A stretch of DNA of 64,000 nt, taken from the NCBI GenBank assembly GCA_032622095.1, contig CP136069.1, forward strand, positions 121,200,126 to 121,264,125, in the 5' to 3' direction. The translations under genes and the position numbers were made by a program. Numbering within the stretch: the first letter of the stretch is position 1; the number at the start of each line of letters is the position of its first letter. This DNA comes from Siphonodentalium dalli (lineage: Eukaryota; Mollusca; Scaphopoda; Gadilida; Siphonodentaliidae). The notes below the pieces were generated by a model. It had not been told where the DNA came from and made no database searches. It was given only the letters and a program-made list of their open reading frames with translations. This document shows positions 45,853 through 58,040 of the stretch, in pieces.

Positions 45853-47066
45853 TGTCAAATCGGATGGGTTATCTTTACTTGTTTGTGGTAACGTATTTTT
45901 TTTATCTCACAACGAGGTGACACATGTAACCAATTCTATATGAACTGCTTATTGACTCTGACAAGTAAAGTGGACATAACCGGAAATAATAAATGGACGC
46001 CTAAACGATCAAATGGAAGTGATCGGAAGCGTAAGTGAATGTGTCTCATGGCAGCGTCATGGTCATATCCGATGAATTTTAGGTCACCATTTACACAAAT
46101 GTGTTGAGCACACCGGTTTCAATGCTGTCAAGCTGCAAACACGCCAATCTGTCTAACTAAATAGCATGATGTGCACATAAATGCAAAATTTAGAACTATA
46201 CACCATATGCGTGTTGTGCGCTTATAAAATATATCAGGTAATATGACGAATTTATAGGTTAGTAAAGAACAATGTACACATATTGAGACTCACTGTGGTT
46301 AGTCACAAACTGATACAAAGTAAGACGCTAGTCATAAGGAATAACACCAACTTAATCAACATGAATATAAGTGAATATACAAGTTTTATGTCAGCTTATT
46401 TTAGTGCGATTTGAGCTGGCAATATGGCATTATGATACCACATTGTTTTAGATCCGAAACGGTGATGAAATAAATACATAGAACATTCATTATCGTGCAG
46501 AATATCGATGCCCAATTTTCATCTGGGCTCGTTTCTATCCAAACTTGATATAATGTACACTAGAAAATTATTTAATATTTTATTTAAGTTTATTTTCTAA
46601 TGTTTTTCTTTTAGATTGAACTCATTTCTCAATTGAACAAAACCATTTTTTAAATCAAAATTTAAAAAACACTAACGCAGATATAACATCCGCAGGGGTA
46701 CCCCGATTAACCACACCAAATTTGGTTAAAATGATTCATTGGTCTGGGAGAACAATTAGATACAAAGACAGATAATGAAATCAACCGCGTGTTCACACTA
46801 AATAAAATGGTGGCAGATTTGTGAGGGAGCTGGGTTGCAAGGGGCAGATTTTGTCATTTTGCCAATATATAGGGGCACGTGTCAACTTCAATACACCTCC
46901 CGACAGGTGGGCGAAAATTCAGGCGCCATAAATGGGGGCAGATTATATAAACGTGACCGGTGTTAACCAATAGAAGATCTGCACATTTTAAGTATGCTTG
47001 AAAAAATAGCGGATGATAAATTAATCGACTCATTCATTTGTAAGACATGGATCATTTGTGCATTTT
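45853..47066. other. Unassigned DNA
   Basis: No recognised gene or repeat. Confidence 0.4.
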
Positions 47067-49042
47067 TAGCTCAACTTTACTTTGTAAAGTTTGAGCTATT
47101 GCCATGGCTCGGTATCCGTCGTCTGTGTGTGTGTGCGTGTGTGTGTGTATGATTCGTCAACAATTTCCTTTAGCACGGGCTACAGTTCGTACCTTTGGTC
47201 CGATTATTATGAAATTTGTCATGGATGTTGACATTGACATGTAGATGGGAACGAGTCATTTTAGGGTCATTCGGAAAAAAAACATGGCCGCCATCGGCCA
47301 TCTTAGATTTTACTCTTTGCATGACTAAATCCTTTGACAAGGGCTACAGGTCGTACCTTTGGTCGGATCATCATACAATTAGTCATGGATGTTAACAATG
47401 ACATGTAGATGGGAACGAGTCATTTTTGGGTCATTCGGGCAAAAAACATGGCCGCCAGCAGCCATCTTGGATTTTACTCTTTGTATGACTAAACCCTTTA
47501 GCACGGGCTACAGTTCGTACCTTTAGTCTGATAATCATGAAATTTGTCATGGCTGTTGAAAATGGAATGTAGATGGGAACGAGTCATTTTGGGGTCATTC
47601 CGACAAAAAACATGGCCGCCAGCGGTCATCTTTGATTTCAAAATTTATTTCATTAGCACGGGCCACTGGTCGTAGTGTTCGTCTGATCATCATGAAATTT
47701 GACATGGATGTTAATATTGACATGTAGATGGGAACGAGTAATTTTGGGGTCATTCGGACAAAAAACATGGCCGCCAGCAGCCATCTTGGATTTTACTCTT
47801 TGTATGACTAAATCCTTTAGCACGGGCTTCAGGTCGTACCTTTAGTCTGATCATCATAAAATTTCTCATGAATGTTAATAATGACATGTAGATGGGAACG
47901 AATCATTTTGGGGTCATTCGGCCGAAAAACATGGCCACCAGCAGCCATCTTGAATTTTACTCTTTGTATGACTAAATCCTTTAGCACGGGCTTCAGTCTT
48001 TACTCTGATCATCAAAAAATTTCTCATGAATGTTAATAATGACATGTAGATGGGAACGAGTCATTTTGGGGTCATTCGGCCAAAAAAATGGCCGCCAGCA
48101 GCCATCTTGGATTTTACTCTTTGTGTGACTAAATCGTTTAGCACGGGCTACAGTTCGTCCCTTTAGTCTGATAATCATAAAATTTGTCATGGGTGTTAAC
48201 AATGGCATGTAGATGGGAACGAGTCATTTTGGGGTCATTTGGCCAAAAAACATGGCCGACAGCAGCCATCTTTGATTTCAAAATTTAATTCATTAGCATG
48301 GGCCACAGGTCGTACTGTTCGTCTGATCATCATCATGAAATTTGTCATGGATGTTAATATTGACATGTAGATGGGAACGAGTAATTTTGGGGTCATTCGG
48401 CCAAAAAACATGGCCGCCAGTAGCCATCTTGGATTTTACTCTTTGTATGACTAAATTATTTAGCACGGGCTACAGTTCGTACCTTTAGTCTGATCATCAT
48501 AAAATTGGTCATGAATGTTAACAATGATATGTAGATGGGAAAGAGTCATTTTGGGTTTATTCAGCCGAAAAACATGGCCGCCAGCAGCCATCTTGGATTT
48601 TACTCTTTGTATGACTAAATCCTTTAGCACGGGCTACAGTTCGTACCTTTAGTCTGATCATCATAAAATTGTCATGGATGTTAACAATGGCATGTTGATG
48701 GGAACGAATCATTTTGGGGTCATTCGGCCGAAAAACATGGTCGCCAGCGGCCATCTTTGATTTCAAAAATTAATCCATTAGCACAGGCTGCAGGTCGTAC
48801 TGTTAGTCTGATCATCATGAAATTTGTCATGGATGTTAATATTGACATGTAGATGAGAACGAGTGATTTTGGGGTCGTTCGTCAAAAAAACATGGCCACC
48901 AGCAGCCATCTTGGATTTTACTCTTTGCATGACTAAATCCTTTGTCACAGGTAAGACATTTCAATCAGCATCTTTCCTATTTCTCCATTTACTGTAAACC
49001 ATTAAATTATAAGTTGAGCTACAGTGTCATTGACACTTTCAT
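47067..49042 (+). mobile_element. Non-autonomous element with TAGCTCAACTT ends and internal satellite
   Basis: The left end is a hairpin (TAGCTCAACTTTAC/GTAAAGTTTGAGCTA), followed by a GT microsatellite (47128-47150). The right end reads AAGTTGAGCTACAGTGTCAT with a small TGTCATTGACA palindrome. TAGCTCAACTT at the left and its complement at the right form short inverted ends. I associate this layout with a repeat type common in mollusc genomes, but I cannot name the superfamily. No ORF. Confidence 0.6.
47150..48955 (+). repeat. ~160-bp tandem array, about 11 monomers of two types
   Basis: ACATGGCCGCCAGCAGCCAT or close variants recur near 47285, 47447, 47610, 47766, 47927, 48086, 48247, 48406, 48570, 48734 and 48888 (spacing 154-164). 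Most monomers continue GATTTTACTCTTTGTATGAC; those at 47610, 48247 and 48734 continue GATTTCAAAATTTAATTC. Each monomer has a GCCATCTTGG (YY1-like) core or variant. Confidence 0.9.
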
Positions 49043-49832
49043 TTACATTTTCCGTGTTCGTGTTTACAATATTGTGGTGCCTCGAAAACTATTGTTTGTC
49101 AAACGTATTTATTCTGAGGTGTTAGATTTAGCGTACACAGAAAACACAATCTAATGTGAAGGTCGTTGATATCACAATATTGACAAAAAAACAGAAATAC
49201 TTGCTTCATAGTTTATTCGGAAATCATATAGAATAATACTGATTCTAGCTGATTATTCCGATTGTGCTTCCAATCTGACATGAGTTGTGATAAATTTGAC
49301 GAATTGGCTTCATCTAATTACAAAGACTGAGTCTGAAGACAGTGAAGAGAAACACTGTGGACACAGTGACAGTCAATGACTGAATGCGTTATGACATGAG
49401 TGACTTTAGTCGATTCAATGTGGAAATTGAATAGATGTGCCGAATTACTCTTGACTCTATCATCTCAATGGAATGGAGTACACTGTGATGTTGATAATCG
49501 CTGCTACACGAATAAGAAACAAATGCAGCCATGATGAAACCCTAGCACAGTAGCACGTTATATTTTCGTCTCCTAAACATGCCGAGCGTTGCCCTTTGAA
49601 CATGTCTGGGACTATATAACACACAAGGCGCCTATTTTTAGAAGCAAATGCAAGTTTTGAGACAGTGCAATTGTTTTTATTTGTTTTGGTTCAATTATAT
49701 AACGAAGAAAAGTAACGAATATACGCGCTAAATATTTATGAGGTTATATTCTTGTCCATATGTATGTTTTCAAATCGGCATTCGTGTTGATTCAATCTTT
49801 GCTTCATTATTATTATTATATTTTTTTTATAT
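49043..49832. other. Unassigned DNA
   Basis: No recognised gene or repeat. Confidence 0.4.
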
Positions 49833-49961
49833 ATACGATAATAGCATAGTGTGTTTGAGATGTGTTTTATCTCCATGAGTTAGGCAGAGCCTCGCGAAAA
49901 ATCATACTTCTAACGAGTTGAGATAAAACACATCTCAAAACACACTATGGTATTGTTGTAT
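49833..49961. mobile_element. 129-bp foldback element
   Basis: Arms of about 50 bp (ATACGATAATAGCATAGTGT... and complement) pair around a ~26-base loop. Includes GAGATGTGTTTTATCTC, itself nearly palindromic. MITE-like; no ORF. Confidence 0.75.
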
Positions 49962-50807
49962 TTATCTTATAATTTGATAATTTCGAGGAGCAATTCCCGC
50001 AGTTACAGTATTGTGATGAGGTCGCGGATTTATGGAACACTTGGGTGATTTGTCAGCAATAAACAAGATATACGTCCTGATTTAATATTAATCCATGTTC
50101 AGAAATCTGAACTGTGAAATACTTTCAATCAAATGTCAATGTTCTCAAACAAAAAAACAAATTTCAAACTGTTATAGTTCAGAATTCGCTAGATTGAAAA
50201 TAACCACGCAAATTCTGAGAAAAGTGTACATCGTAAATTTTGTGCGCTGCAAGCTGTCTAAAAATGGGAACAGAACAGTCAAAGCTAAAATTTAGGGGCA
50301 GTTAATCATGTTTCATCGAATAGTTAGCTACATTACTGTTGTATTCCACTTGTATGCATTAATTTATTCGTTTAAACCATCAGAAATGCTAAAGTAAATG
50401 TGACCCAATTTCGAGGCGAGAGTTTTTGTTGATACGTCGCTAAGACAGCAACGTCGTGAGGTGAAAGGTCACATTGTGCATAGTCCATTATTGGAGTATA
50501 ATACACATACATGCATGTAAGATATAGATAAAATTTAGTACACAGTATAACATCAAACGGGTATAAGATAAAAATATGTATTACAGTCCTATGCGCGATT
50601 TCCATTGAAAACGCTGTTAATTAAAACTGGTAATGTCACTAGTGAATTGTGTCATTTCGCGTGACGTCATTGACGTTACGTTGCTTACTGAGCTAGACTG
50701 AATTTTCGATTGTTGATCTTTCTCCACATCGGGACTTTCATGCATTAATTATGTTTGTTTTAATCATATTTGGCGAACCAAATTGATGCAGAAGTGTAAT
50801 AAATAGA

Positions 50808-50962
50808 GTAATCAATTAGTTCCGAGAATTACGTTCAATAATTCACTCGAGACGAGAGTCGTTTTGGGTAAGAAACTCGTGCGCTAATGCGCACTCGTTT
50901 CTTACCGACGTCTCTCGCCTCTCGTGAAATATTTAACGAAATTCTCGGAACCAATTGATTAC
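50808..50962. mobile_element. 155-bp near-perfect foldback element
   Basis: Arms of about 70 bp: GTAATCAATTAGTTCCGAGA at the left and its complement (one mismatch) at the right, meeting at GTGCGCTAATGCGCAC near 50885. Internal words GAGACGAGAG and GGTAAGAAACTCGTG also pair. MITE-like foldback; no ORF. Confidence 0.8.
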
Positions 50963-51774
50963 TTTCTATATATTCTAATTACCGTTGAGTGTGTTTTTGA
51001 AGCACAAGTCGGTGTAAAAATCCGACTCTTTGACCCAGTTTAGCGGACATCAAGTCAAGTCAGTAGAAAATACAGCCGGTTTGCGTCAGACCTGTGCTCA
51101 TAACTGGAGTTCTTTAGAACCATTTTTACAACGGGATACAGCAAATTGAAGAGTAATAACATATATTTCTACCTATACATGTATATGAGGCATTTATGTA
51201 CCAAATATTATTTCTTGCGTATCTTGAACCAGTTTATGGACTTTGAAAAAGTTATAAAAAGTTAGTCCCGGCCAAGTTGGATACCGTTATACAGGATTCA
51301 GTATTATATGGGTGTGGTTAGTGACACGTAGATTGCATTTTGGGTTTGCAAATTATATCTTTAGGCCCATGCAGCAACACTCTTTAACTGTGATTACGCC
51401 GGTGGGAAGTATCCACACATTATAAGTTGTGCATAATCCTATACCGCCCTTCAATGTCGATATAATTGGATTGAAACGACTAGTGACGATCAAAATGGGA
51501 TATAAGCTCCCTTTGGGTTTGTTAGATAATTTACTGGGTATAAATACTTATTGTCTACTAAGTTAATGGACTGTATAACCTGCGGCATAACAAATCATCG
51601 ATCAACGCCGAATGTTTTTGGCAGTAATGCACATCAAATCCAATCACAAACAAATGAATCCCTTGTTTGTGCCTTGTTTGCTTTATACTCGAGTATGACC
51701 CCCGGACATATATAGCTAGGCGTCTGTCAAGGCGTTTGCGCTTCCAAGTAATCTGGTCGCTGGGACTCGACTTA
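50963..51774. other. Unassigned DNA
   Basis: No recognised gene or repeat apart from AT-rich sequence. Confidence 0.4.
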
Positions 51775-52460
51775 GGTGGGAACGTAGAACAAATTGATGA
51801 CAAGTTGTTTTTGGTGTCATTTTGTCGGGCTGGATCTAGGGAACAGTATATCCAAAATCTTTTTGCGGAACATTTTCTACAGCTCCGTGAAATATGGTTT
51901 ATTTATAACTTTGTGTAAATTTTGCGTTCATAATTAGTCCAGTCAATCTGACGGAAAGTGACACCCAACCGTAAACAAATTACTACACGCAGTACGCAAT
52001 GTCTTTTGATGTTTTTGAATGTGACCATGCTATATAGTAAATAACTAAAATTTCGATGAATTCCAGTGTGGGAAAGTCGTCATTTTGGGGTCCAAAGACA
52101 GAGATATGTAATGACAAAATGGTGAATTTAAGCTAGAACAAACTGGTAACAAGCTATGTTTGTGTCTTTTTGTCGGGCAGAATCTGGGGTAAAATATGTC
52201 GTACATGTAAATCGGCTTTGGGAACTATTTTCTATAGCTCTTTGAAATAGGGTCCTATTTATGGATGTTTATGTGTCAATTTTGCAGTTCATTATTAGTC
52301 CAGTCAAACTGATGTAATAAACACACGACCGTGAACAATTGCTATGCAACAACTTTTGTGTTTTTGAATGTGACGTGCCCATAATTATAATAACATATCC
52401 AAAATCCCCATGAATTCCAGGATGGTAAAGTCGTAATTTTGTTGTCAAAAGATAGGAATC
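51775..52460 (+). repeat. ~362-bp tandem duplication, diverged
   Basis: TTAGTCCAGTCAAWCTGA occurs near 51935 and 52296, GTTTTTGAATGTGAC near 52010 and 52360, and TTTTGTCGGGC near 51821 and 52167. Two copies with roughly 25 percent divergence by eye. Confidence 0.7.
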
Positions 52461-52599
52461 TGTTTCATGCATGGAGTGTACTACCACTCACTTTAATATC
52501 ATCTAAAGTTATTAATGTGACAGAAACCAGCAACAGAAACGCGTTTTTCTTGTTGTCATGCAAGTGCCTGCCATTCCATGCATAATTTGATTGTAAAAT

Positions 52600-52830
52600 A
52601 TAAAATGGCAGACAAAATGGGAACCCGAAGTAATAAGTTAGCATTTTACACTAAATTTACCAGATCATTTCCATGTATATGCGTAAATGGCTAGTTACAC
52701 CACCACAGATGATTTCCAATCCTAATCCGATAATAGGTAGTCACATTCAGAGGATTTGGCAATCCGGTGTCTCAAGGTTTCAAAGTGACGGACAAAATGG
52801 CGGAAATCAGCAATTGTGTTGGGGGGGGTA
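52600..52830 (+). repeat. Fragment with ACAAAATGGCGG words
   Basis: ATGGCAGACAAAATGGGAAC and GACGGACAAAATGGCGGAAA resemble the motif-bearing lines of the giant palindrome and the 47-49-kb array, but the surrounding sequence does not align well. Confidence 0.35.
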
Positions 52831-53035
52831 TTGCTAAATCTTCACATATCAAATGAATGTGTAGGCAATAAGTAGTTATATATGCCACCATAATAGTTTC
52901 CAAAGCCATCATAATACGTCAGGTGAGTCTCCTAAACTAAATAACGAGTGCACATAAACCATATACAGAGTTATAAACCGCCCATCTACATGTAGTATCC
53001 AAAACCAGCCTGTGCATATCCTGCATATCCAGATT

Positions 53036-53222
53036 GTGTCGCAAACCATCTGAAGGGTGTCCCAATCCACCCAACGAGTTTCACCAACCATCCAGGTAGA
53101 CTGAGGTAGGTGGTGTCACAACACACACATATATATAGTCCCCCAAACCATGCATCTGGTATCCCAACCCACCAAATGGGTGTCCAAAACCATCAAATGA
53201 GTTTTCCAATCCACCTGATTAG
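53036..53222 (+). repeat. Diverged 22-bp minisatellite
   Basis: Units of the form GTGTCCCAAACCAYCAAATGGG recur about eight times (for example GTGTCCCAATCCACCCAACG, GTATCCCAACCCACCAAATG, GTGTCCAAAACCATCAAATG). One 40-base gap breaks the array. Confidence 0.7.
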
Positions 53223-53590
53223 TATTTCTGATAGTATTTCATAGTTTTCGACATATTGTGTGAGTATATTTGACAATATCTTTGTAAATAACTTACCAAA
53301 ACAACTCAAGATCGTTATCGGCCTATAATTACCTGGTTCACTTAAATTTCCTTTGTTTTTATAGAGAGGGACAATCGTTCCAGTTACCCAGTCTTCGGGT
53401 ATGAGACCAGTGTCCAGTATGATATTAAATAATTTACGGTATATGCTGAAAAAGACATCGGATCGATGAGGCAATGATATACTCATTGGCAATGCGGTCG
53501 TGGCCGGATGATTTATTGTTTTTCAAAGTGTTAATCGACTGTTGTATTTCGAACTCGGTAATGGGCATGTTTAGTACAGGGTTAACATCA
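53193..53590 (-). pseudogene. LINE reverse transcriptase N-terminal fragment
   Basis: Minus-strand block: LNMPITEFEIQQSINTLKNN with KSSGHDRIANEYI, then YRKLFNIILDTGLIPEDWVT, GTIVPLYKNKGNLSEPGNYR and PITILSCFGKLFTKILSNIL. This is the conserved start of CR1/Jockey-type RT. One frameshift near 53480; the fragment ends before the catalytic centre. Confidence 0.85.
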
Positions 53591-54012
53591 ATGCTAAAGT
53601 GCGCCTTTATAGTTCTCTCTACAACAGGGTCATAATTCAGCTATAGTTGCCCAAATCAGTTAGTTGGAATAATCATAAGTAACGGTATGGCTCACTTAGA
53701 TTGCACAGTTCTGCTCATTTCTAAACATCCCTAAAATTGCCAGCCGCCAATGTTTAATCCCCCAGTCCTGGATAATCGGCGTATGTTGATACCCGAATTT
53801 AGACTTAATTCCTGATGGTGAAGCGCCACTAACAGTTTGCGTAATATTATGTCACTTATATTTTAAAGTGGTTTTAAGCCAGCAAATATTCTCGTTATTG
53901 TTACATCCTTGTCTGGTTCCGGTTATCAAAATAGATCAATAGAATGTTTAAATATCCACCGTCAGATTTGACACAAACGAGTTAAGAATTTCGAACTCTA
54001 ATTATTCGCATA
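53591..54012. other. Unassigned DNA
   Basis: No recognised feature; may include more upstream LINE sequence too degraded to read. Confidence 0.3.
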
Positions 54013-54075
54013 CTAGCAGGGTGACCCGGTGTTGCCCATGTTAAAGTGATGTTGAAAATGCTCCTACACAAAATT
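54013..54075 (+). mobile_element. Left end of a second Helitron-like (HINE-type) copy
   Basis: CTAGCAGGGTGACCCGGTGT matches the start of the element at 2306, again preceded by ATA. Similarity fades after about 50 bp and no GACA tail is found, so the rest is lost or diverged. Confidence 0.55.
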
Positions 54076-54941
54076 GCCACTCTCATAACAGTTATAACAA
54101 ACATCATTCTTATACGTGGATTTGTTCAGACGTTATCTTGTTTTGAATGGCACAACCGACGTGGTTGGAATTATAGATGATTGCCACATTCTTCAAGGTT
54201 GGATAATGCCTCGATCAGTACTCACACATCAATTCGATTCACTAAATTGACACCAGTTAAAAAAATTACCAACCATGTTTAATGGTTGAATTTTCAATAT
54301 ATATTGGTAGTTTTGTTTTTATTAATTTTGATGCCGCGGCACCACCCTTATAACTCAGATGGTACCCCTTTGTTATCTTCAAACCACACCAGTGCATGCA
54401 CATACGCACTGTATACCTCGTGATATACGTTGATAAAATGCTACCGGTATATATTAACATAAGGGCCATGCCTTGATAAGTTGAACTGTTGAAAGTTCCC
54501 GTTTGCACATTAATATTATGAAATTTAGTATAAAATAAACTCTATTGAATCTTGCATCTTGAGTATTGTATCATATAATTGTGAAATATTAACGCCAAAA
54601 TCTCCTTAAACGAATCAGTACGACATCCAGTTTCTGAAGTATCCCAGGTCAGTTATTGGGATAGCTCCACTTTGGGGGGGGGACTACTCCTGGCGATTTT
54701 GTTCTCTACTAAGCTTCATTTACATTCCCTACCGCGCAAAGTTTCTGATTCTTTGCATTTTGCTCATTTTCGTGACATCATAATACTGAAACAATTTTAC
54801 TGTCACGTGCTACCTCGCATTATTCCAACAGAAGGAGCAAATGGACGCACAAGTGAAGGTTGGTAATATATGTCACAAACCTTTACGCGTTTCGCCACAG
54901 TCTTGGTAGTTCAGTTTACATGAAAAACATTTTCACGGTTT
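54076..54941. other. Unassigned DNA
   Basis: No recognised gene. Confidence 0.4.
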
Positions 54942-55149
54942 TCAATATCTATTCCTCAGAAATGGCGATGCTATTATTGTCAAGCAAAGATTGGAGATGA
55001 AAACCAGACGCTGCAGCATACCCTCATTGCACACATTGATCGCCTTGCTGTGCGGCATGTCTAGTGATGATAACCGCAACACTCCGTACATGGCGAAGCG
55101 TTTCGGGATGATTCCAAAAACACTACTCTGTGATCTGGCATCCATCCGC
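54942..55149 (-). pseudogene. Possible Harbinger-type transposase scrap, distal part
   Basis: Minus-strand frame contains SSVFGIIPKRFAMYGVLRL and PHSKAINVCN. The FGI..KRF pattern followed by P..KA recalls the C-terminal part of PIF/Harbinger DDE transposases (FGIL..RFR...P..KV..IV.A), but the match is weak. It is separated from 56301-56519 by an inserted element. Confidence 0.25.
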
Positions 55150-55152
55150 TTA

Positions 55153-56297
55153 GGGTGCATTTACACTGATATAGAACTGTATACAGATCTGTACGAAGTC
55201 ACGTGTCGCGCATTACCGTGATCACAATATGATTACTAATAGTGAACGCGCGCTGATCAGTACTCTGGTAATTGACAATTCACTACGAGTCGTTTCAGTT
55301 TAGGCCAGACATAAAAATTGATCTACCATCAGCAGACAACAGCGATATGGTATGTGCCGCATGTAGTTAAAGTGTATCCTTATACCACTTGATAATGGTT
55401 CGAAGAAAGAATGAAAATCGCATAGGAATACACAATAAACAACAGTATACACAAATAGAGGCTAGAGAGCACACATATAGCTTTAGATGGAGATTCCACC
55501 AATATTTAGGATTTCAGGTGATCAACTATATATATATATATATAGGTCTCCTGTTTGACACCATCTGGGCGGTGGCCATTTTGGATCTGTATGGAATGGG
55601 TATCCACCCTACAACACCCTTTATTTGACCAAATGTAGTAAAATTTCCAACTGATGACAATTCCAATGACAATGTTGACCAAATATAGGACAATATTGTT
55701 TTATTAAATTAACTAGCAGTTTTTGACTGGCCACGGGGAGGGATCAGTACACAATCTTTCCAAGTGTCTGAAATTTCCAACCTGATACCCGCCCCCATGA
55801 TAAGGTTGGAAAATTTCCAGCTGATGGCCATTCCAGCCCAAAATTTTGATAAAAAGTAGGAGATGATGCAAATATTGATCCGAAAACAATAACTCCCCCC
55901 CCCCCCCCCCAATAAAATGTTTGAAAATCAAACTACAAGATCATTTTCAACCTATTGTTGGTTTGGAAATTACAGCTAATGTCGTGTCAGGTATGAAATT
56001 TCCAACTGTTGAAAATTTTGACCAAAGTTGCCACGTCCCTGTCCGTGTTCAATATTCGAAATACACGGGTTGAAATGACAACGAAAACTAAAACACATTC
56101 GCCAAGCCCGAGTAACAATTAATCAAAACAGATTTGCCTGTCGCAGTGCTTCGGCGTTGACCGTGACGTATAGCGGACACGATTTTTGCTCACACGAACT
56201 AATACCGTTTTCTTTCTGTGTGCATTTCTATATCAACCCGTTTACACTAGTCTGCGTGTAGATCTATGTGCAGTTCAATAGCAATGTAAATGCACCC
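55153..56297. mobile_element. PIF/Harbinger-like element, TTA target duplication
   Basis: Ends GGGTGCATTTACACTGATAT and, complemented, GGGTGCATTTACATTGCTAT; TTA at 55150-55152 and 56298-56300. Homology of the ends extends about 40 bp (AGATCTGTAC/AGATCTACAC). It carries a hAT-like repeat inside, the same arrangement as the element at 9165-10763. Confidence 0.75.
55560..56040 (+). mobile_element. hAT-like 'TTTCCAAC' repeat, copy 5
   Basis: Many GAAATTTCCAACCTGA, GGAAAATTTCCAGCTGATGG and ATGAAATTTCCAACTGTTG words; poly-C run at 55892-55910; ends GCCACGTCCCTG near 56041. Left end unclear. Confidence 0.55.
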
Positions 56298-56300
56298 TTA

Positions 56301-56519
56301 AACGAGAATCCTTGCGTGTTGACTTTTCCGGAAGAAACGTACCAGTCGAACATTTTCTTCATCGGTGTACTGCTCGTCAAAGTCTGTGGCATATCCATAG
56401 CCCGAAGACTGTCCTGTCGCTCCTTCGGATTGGTTCAAATGGCCCGCAAGTTCTTCTAGAAGAATCAAATCTTCTAACGATATTAACGTGCCATCTCTGG
56501 CTGCCACATCCATCTCCAT
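56301..56519 (-). CDS. Acidic ORF of unknown function, possible first exon or relic
   Basis: Minus-strand frame of 73 codons from ATG at 56519: MEMDVAARDGTLISLEDLIL, then LEELAGHLNQ and DEQYTDEENVRLVRFFRKSQ. The composition (acidic, helical) is more protein-like than most frames here. It stops at the TTA insertion site: TAA overlaps the target duplication. Could be the N-terminus of a transposase or a host exon cut by the Harbinger-like element. No domain recognised. Confidence 0.3.
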
Positions 56520-56630
56520 CTTGTGATTTGATAAATAAACCTTTCTGTAATATAATGACTTTCGGCTCTAACTCATGTGGTCATTAGTATTAGGGACCAT
56601 TATAGGACGCAAAACAGAGCGAGACACCTG

Positions 56631-56675
56631 CAGTCAGATGCTCGTACCCCGTTTATATATAACCATGGGTATATG
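56631..56675 (+). repeat. 45-bp inverted repeat, left copy
   Basis: Matches the reverse complement of 59383-59427 with one mismatch. Core: TTTATATATAACCATGGGTA. Sequence outside the 45 bp does not pair. Confidence 0.75.
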
Positions 56676-56984
56676 CGAAAAATACACAACGAAAACACAC
56701 TCCACAGTTTGGATCGATAAGTCTTGCCCTGTGTATTTTGATGTTGAATTTTTTGACAATCGGTCTTCCGTATCAATTCTACAACACAATTATCGTCTTA
56801 CTTGCAGCACGACTTTATCCATATGTTATCGTGTGATCGTCACGGAAGCGTTTTATTTCAGAGTATGGTTAATACATTGCTGCCGGTGAAGTGTATTATC
56901 GGATAAGAAACAAATAAGCCTATGCCGAGGGCAGAAACTAAAGTTGCGAGAGGCACCCCTGGTTGAGTGTGGGATATTTGGCAG

Positions 56985-57690
56985 TCGAGACTTGGTTAGA
57001 GGGTTTTCGTTGGGGTGGTCTCCACCTTGGAATTTCCAACTGCACCCCCACCCCATTGAACCACACCAAACTCATAAATTTGCGTAAATTAATTTGCACC
57101 CCCCCCCCTTTGATTTTTCCCAAATGTTCCCTCACAGACTACCAGATGGTAGACTATTCCAAATGAACCAGTAATATTGTGGCCACTTGTCGTGCGGGGG
57201 GGGGGGTGGGGGGGTGAAAAAGATGGTTCGGCCCAGTATGAGATTAAAACATCTTAACATCTAGTGGTATAACACCACTCAAATTTACACCCCGATCTAT
57301 TTGTTCTTAAATTAATTAGCGAGTAACTACTGGCAAGGACACATAACACACGGGTCGGCCGATGGTTAGGCCCGATGTGAGAACATTTTTGTAATATGAA
57401 CATGAACATTTGACAATCCTATAGCAAAGACCGGCCTCAAGTTTTCCAATTCTGGGAAATTATTAACCTGACACTCACCCATAGGTTTCAAAATTGACAA
57501 CAGATGGCCATTTGATTTTTTTGTCTAAAAACAACGAATTCGTCACTAAGAAAGTGTTGGAAAATCAAACTACGAGAACAATTTCAACCTAATTTTGGTG
57601 TGAATTTTCCAATTAATTTTGCTCGGGGTATTAGGTATGACTAGAATTGGGGGTAAGACCCCTGCATAACCACCCCTGTCGACAAGTCCC
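56985..57690 (+). mobile_element. hAT-like 'TTTCCAAC' repeats, copy 6
   Basis: Contains GGAATTTCCAACTGCACCCC near 57030, poly-C at 57099-57107, poly-G near 57197-57215 and a right end CCTGTCGACAAGTCCCT near 57690. At least one full and one partial copy seem merged. Confidence 0.45.
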
Positions 57691-58032
57691 TACTTGACAC
57701 CCCATTCTAAATAATCGATACTAAGTTATGTTGGGTGGCATCGGGGGGAGTCAGGGGCTACATCCCAGCCCTGTCGGGGAGTCATAGCCATCCCCCGTCG
57801 GTGAGTTATGTAATTGTCAACCCGGCAGCTAGAGCCCGCCCCCTGTCGGGGATATCCTGGTGCCACCCCTGTTTGAAATCATATAAACTTTTAAAGAAGC
57901 AGACCACATATTGAACAGAAATCAGGGGGAAATGAGCTCTCGTAACCACAAAAGTGCACTAAAGACATCCCAATAAATCCAAATTAGATGCAACCGTAAA
58001 TTGTATATATATGGTATCGTTCTGTTTGCCTC
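57691..58032. other. Unassigned DNA with CCC(C)TGTCGGGG words
   Basis: CCTGTCGGGGA-like words recur four times in 57760-57850. No gene. Confidence 0.4.
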
Positions 58033-58040
58033 TCTATATC

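Noticed and set aside
47150-48955. Regular ~160-bp repeats that could suggest a CRISPR-like array
   Set aside because: There are no short conserved repeats separated by unique spacers; the whole monomer is conserved, there are no cas-like genes, and the DNA is eukaryotic.
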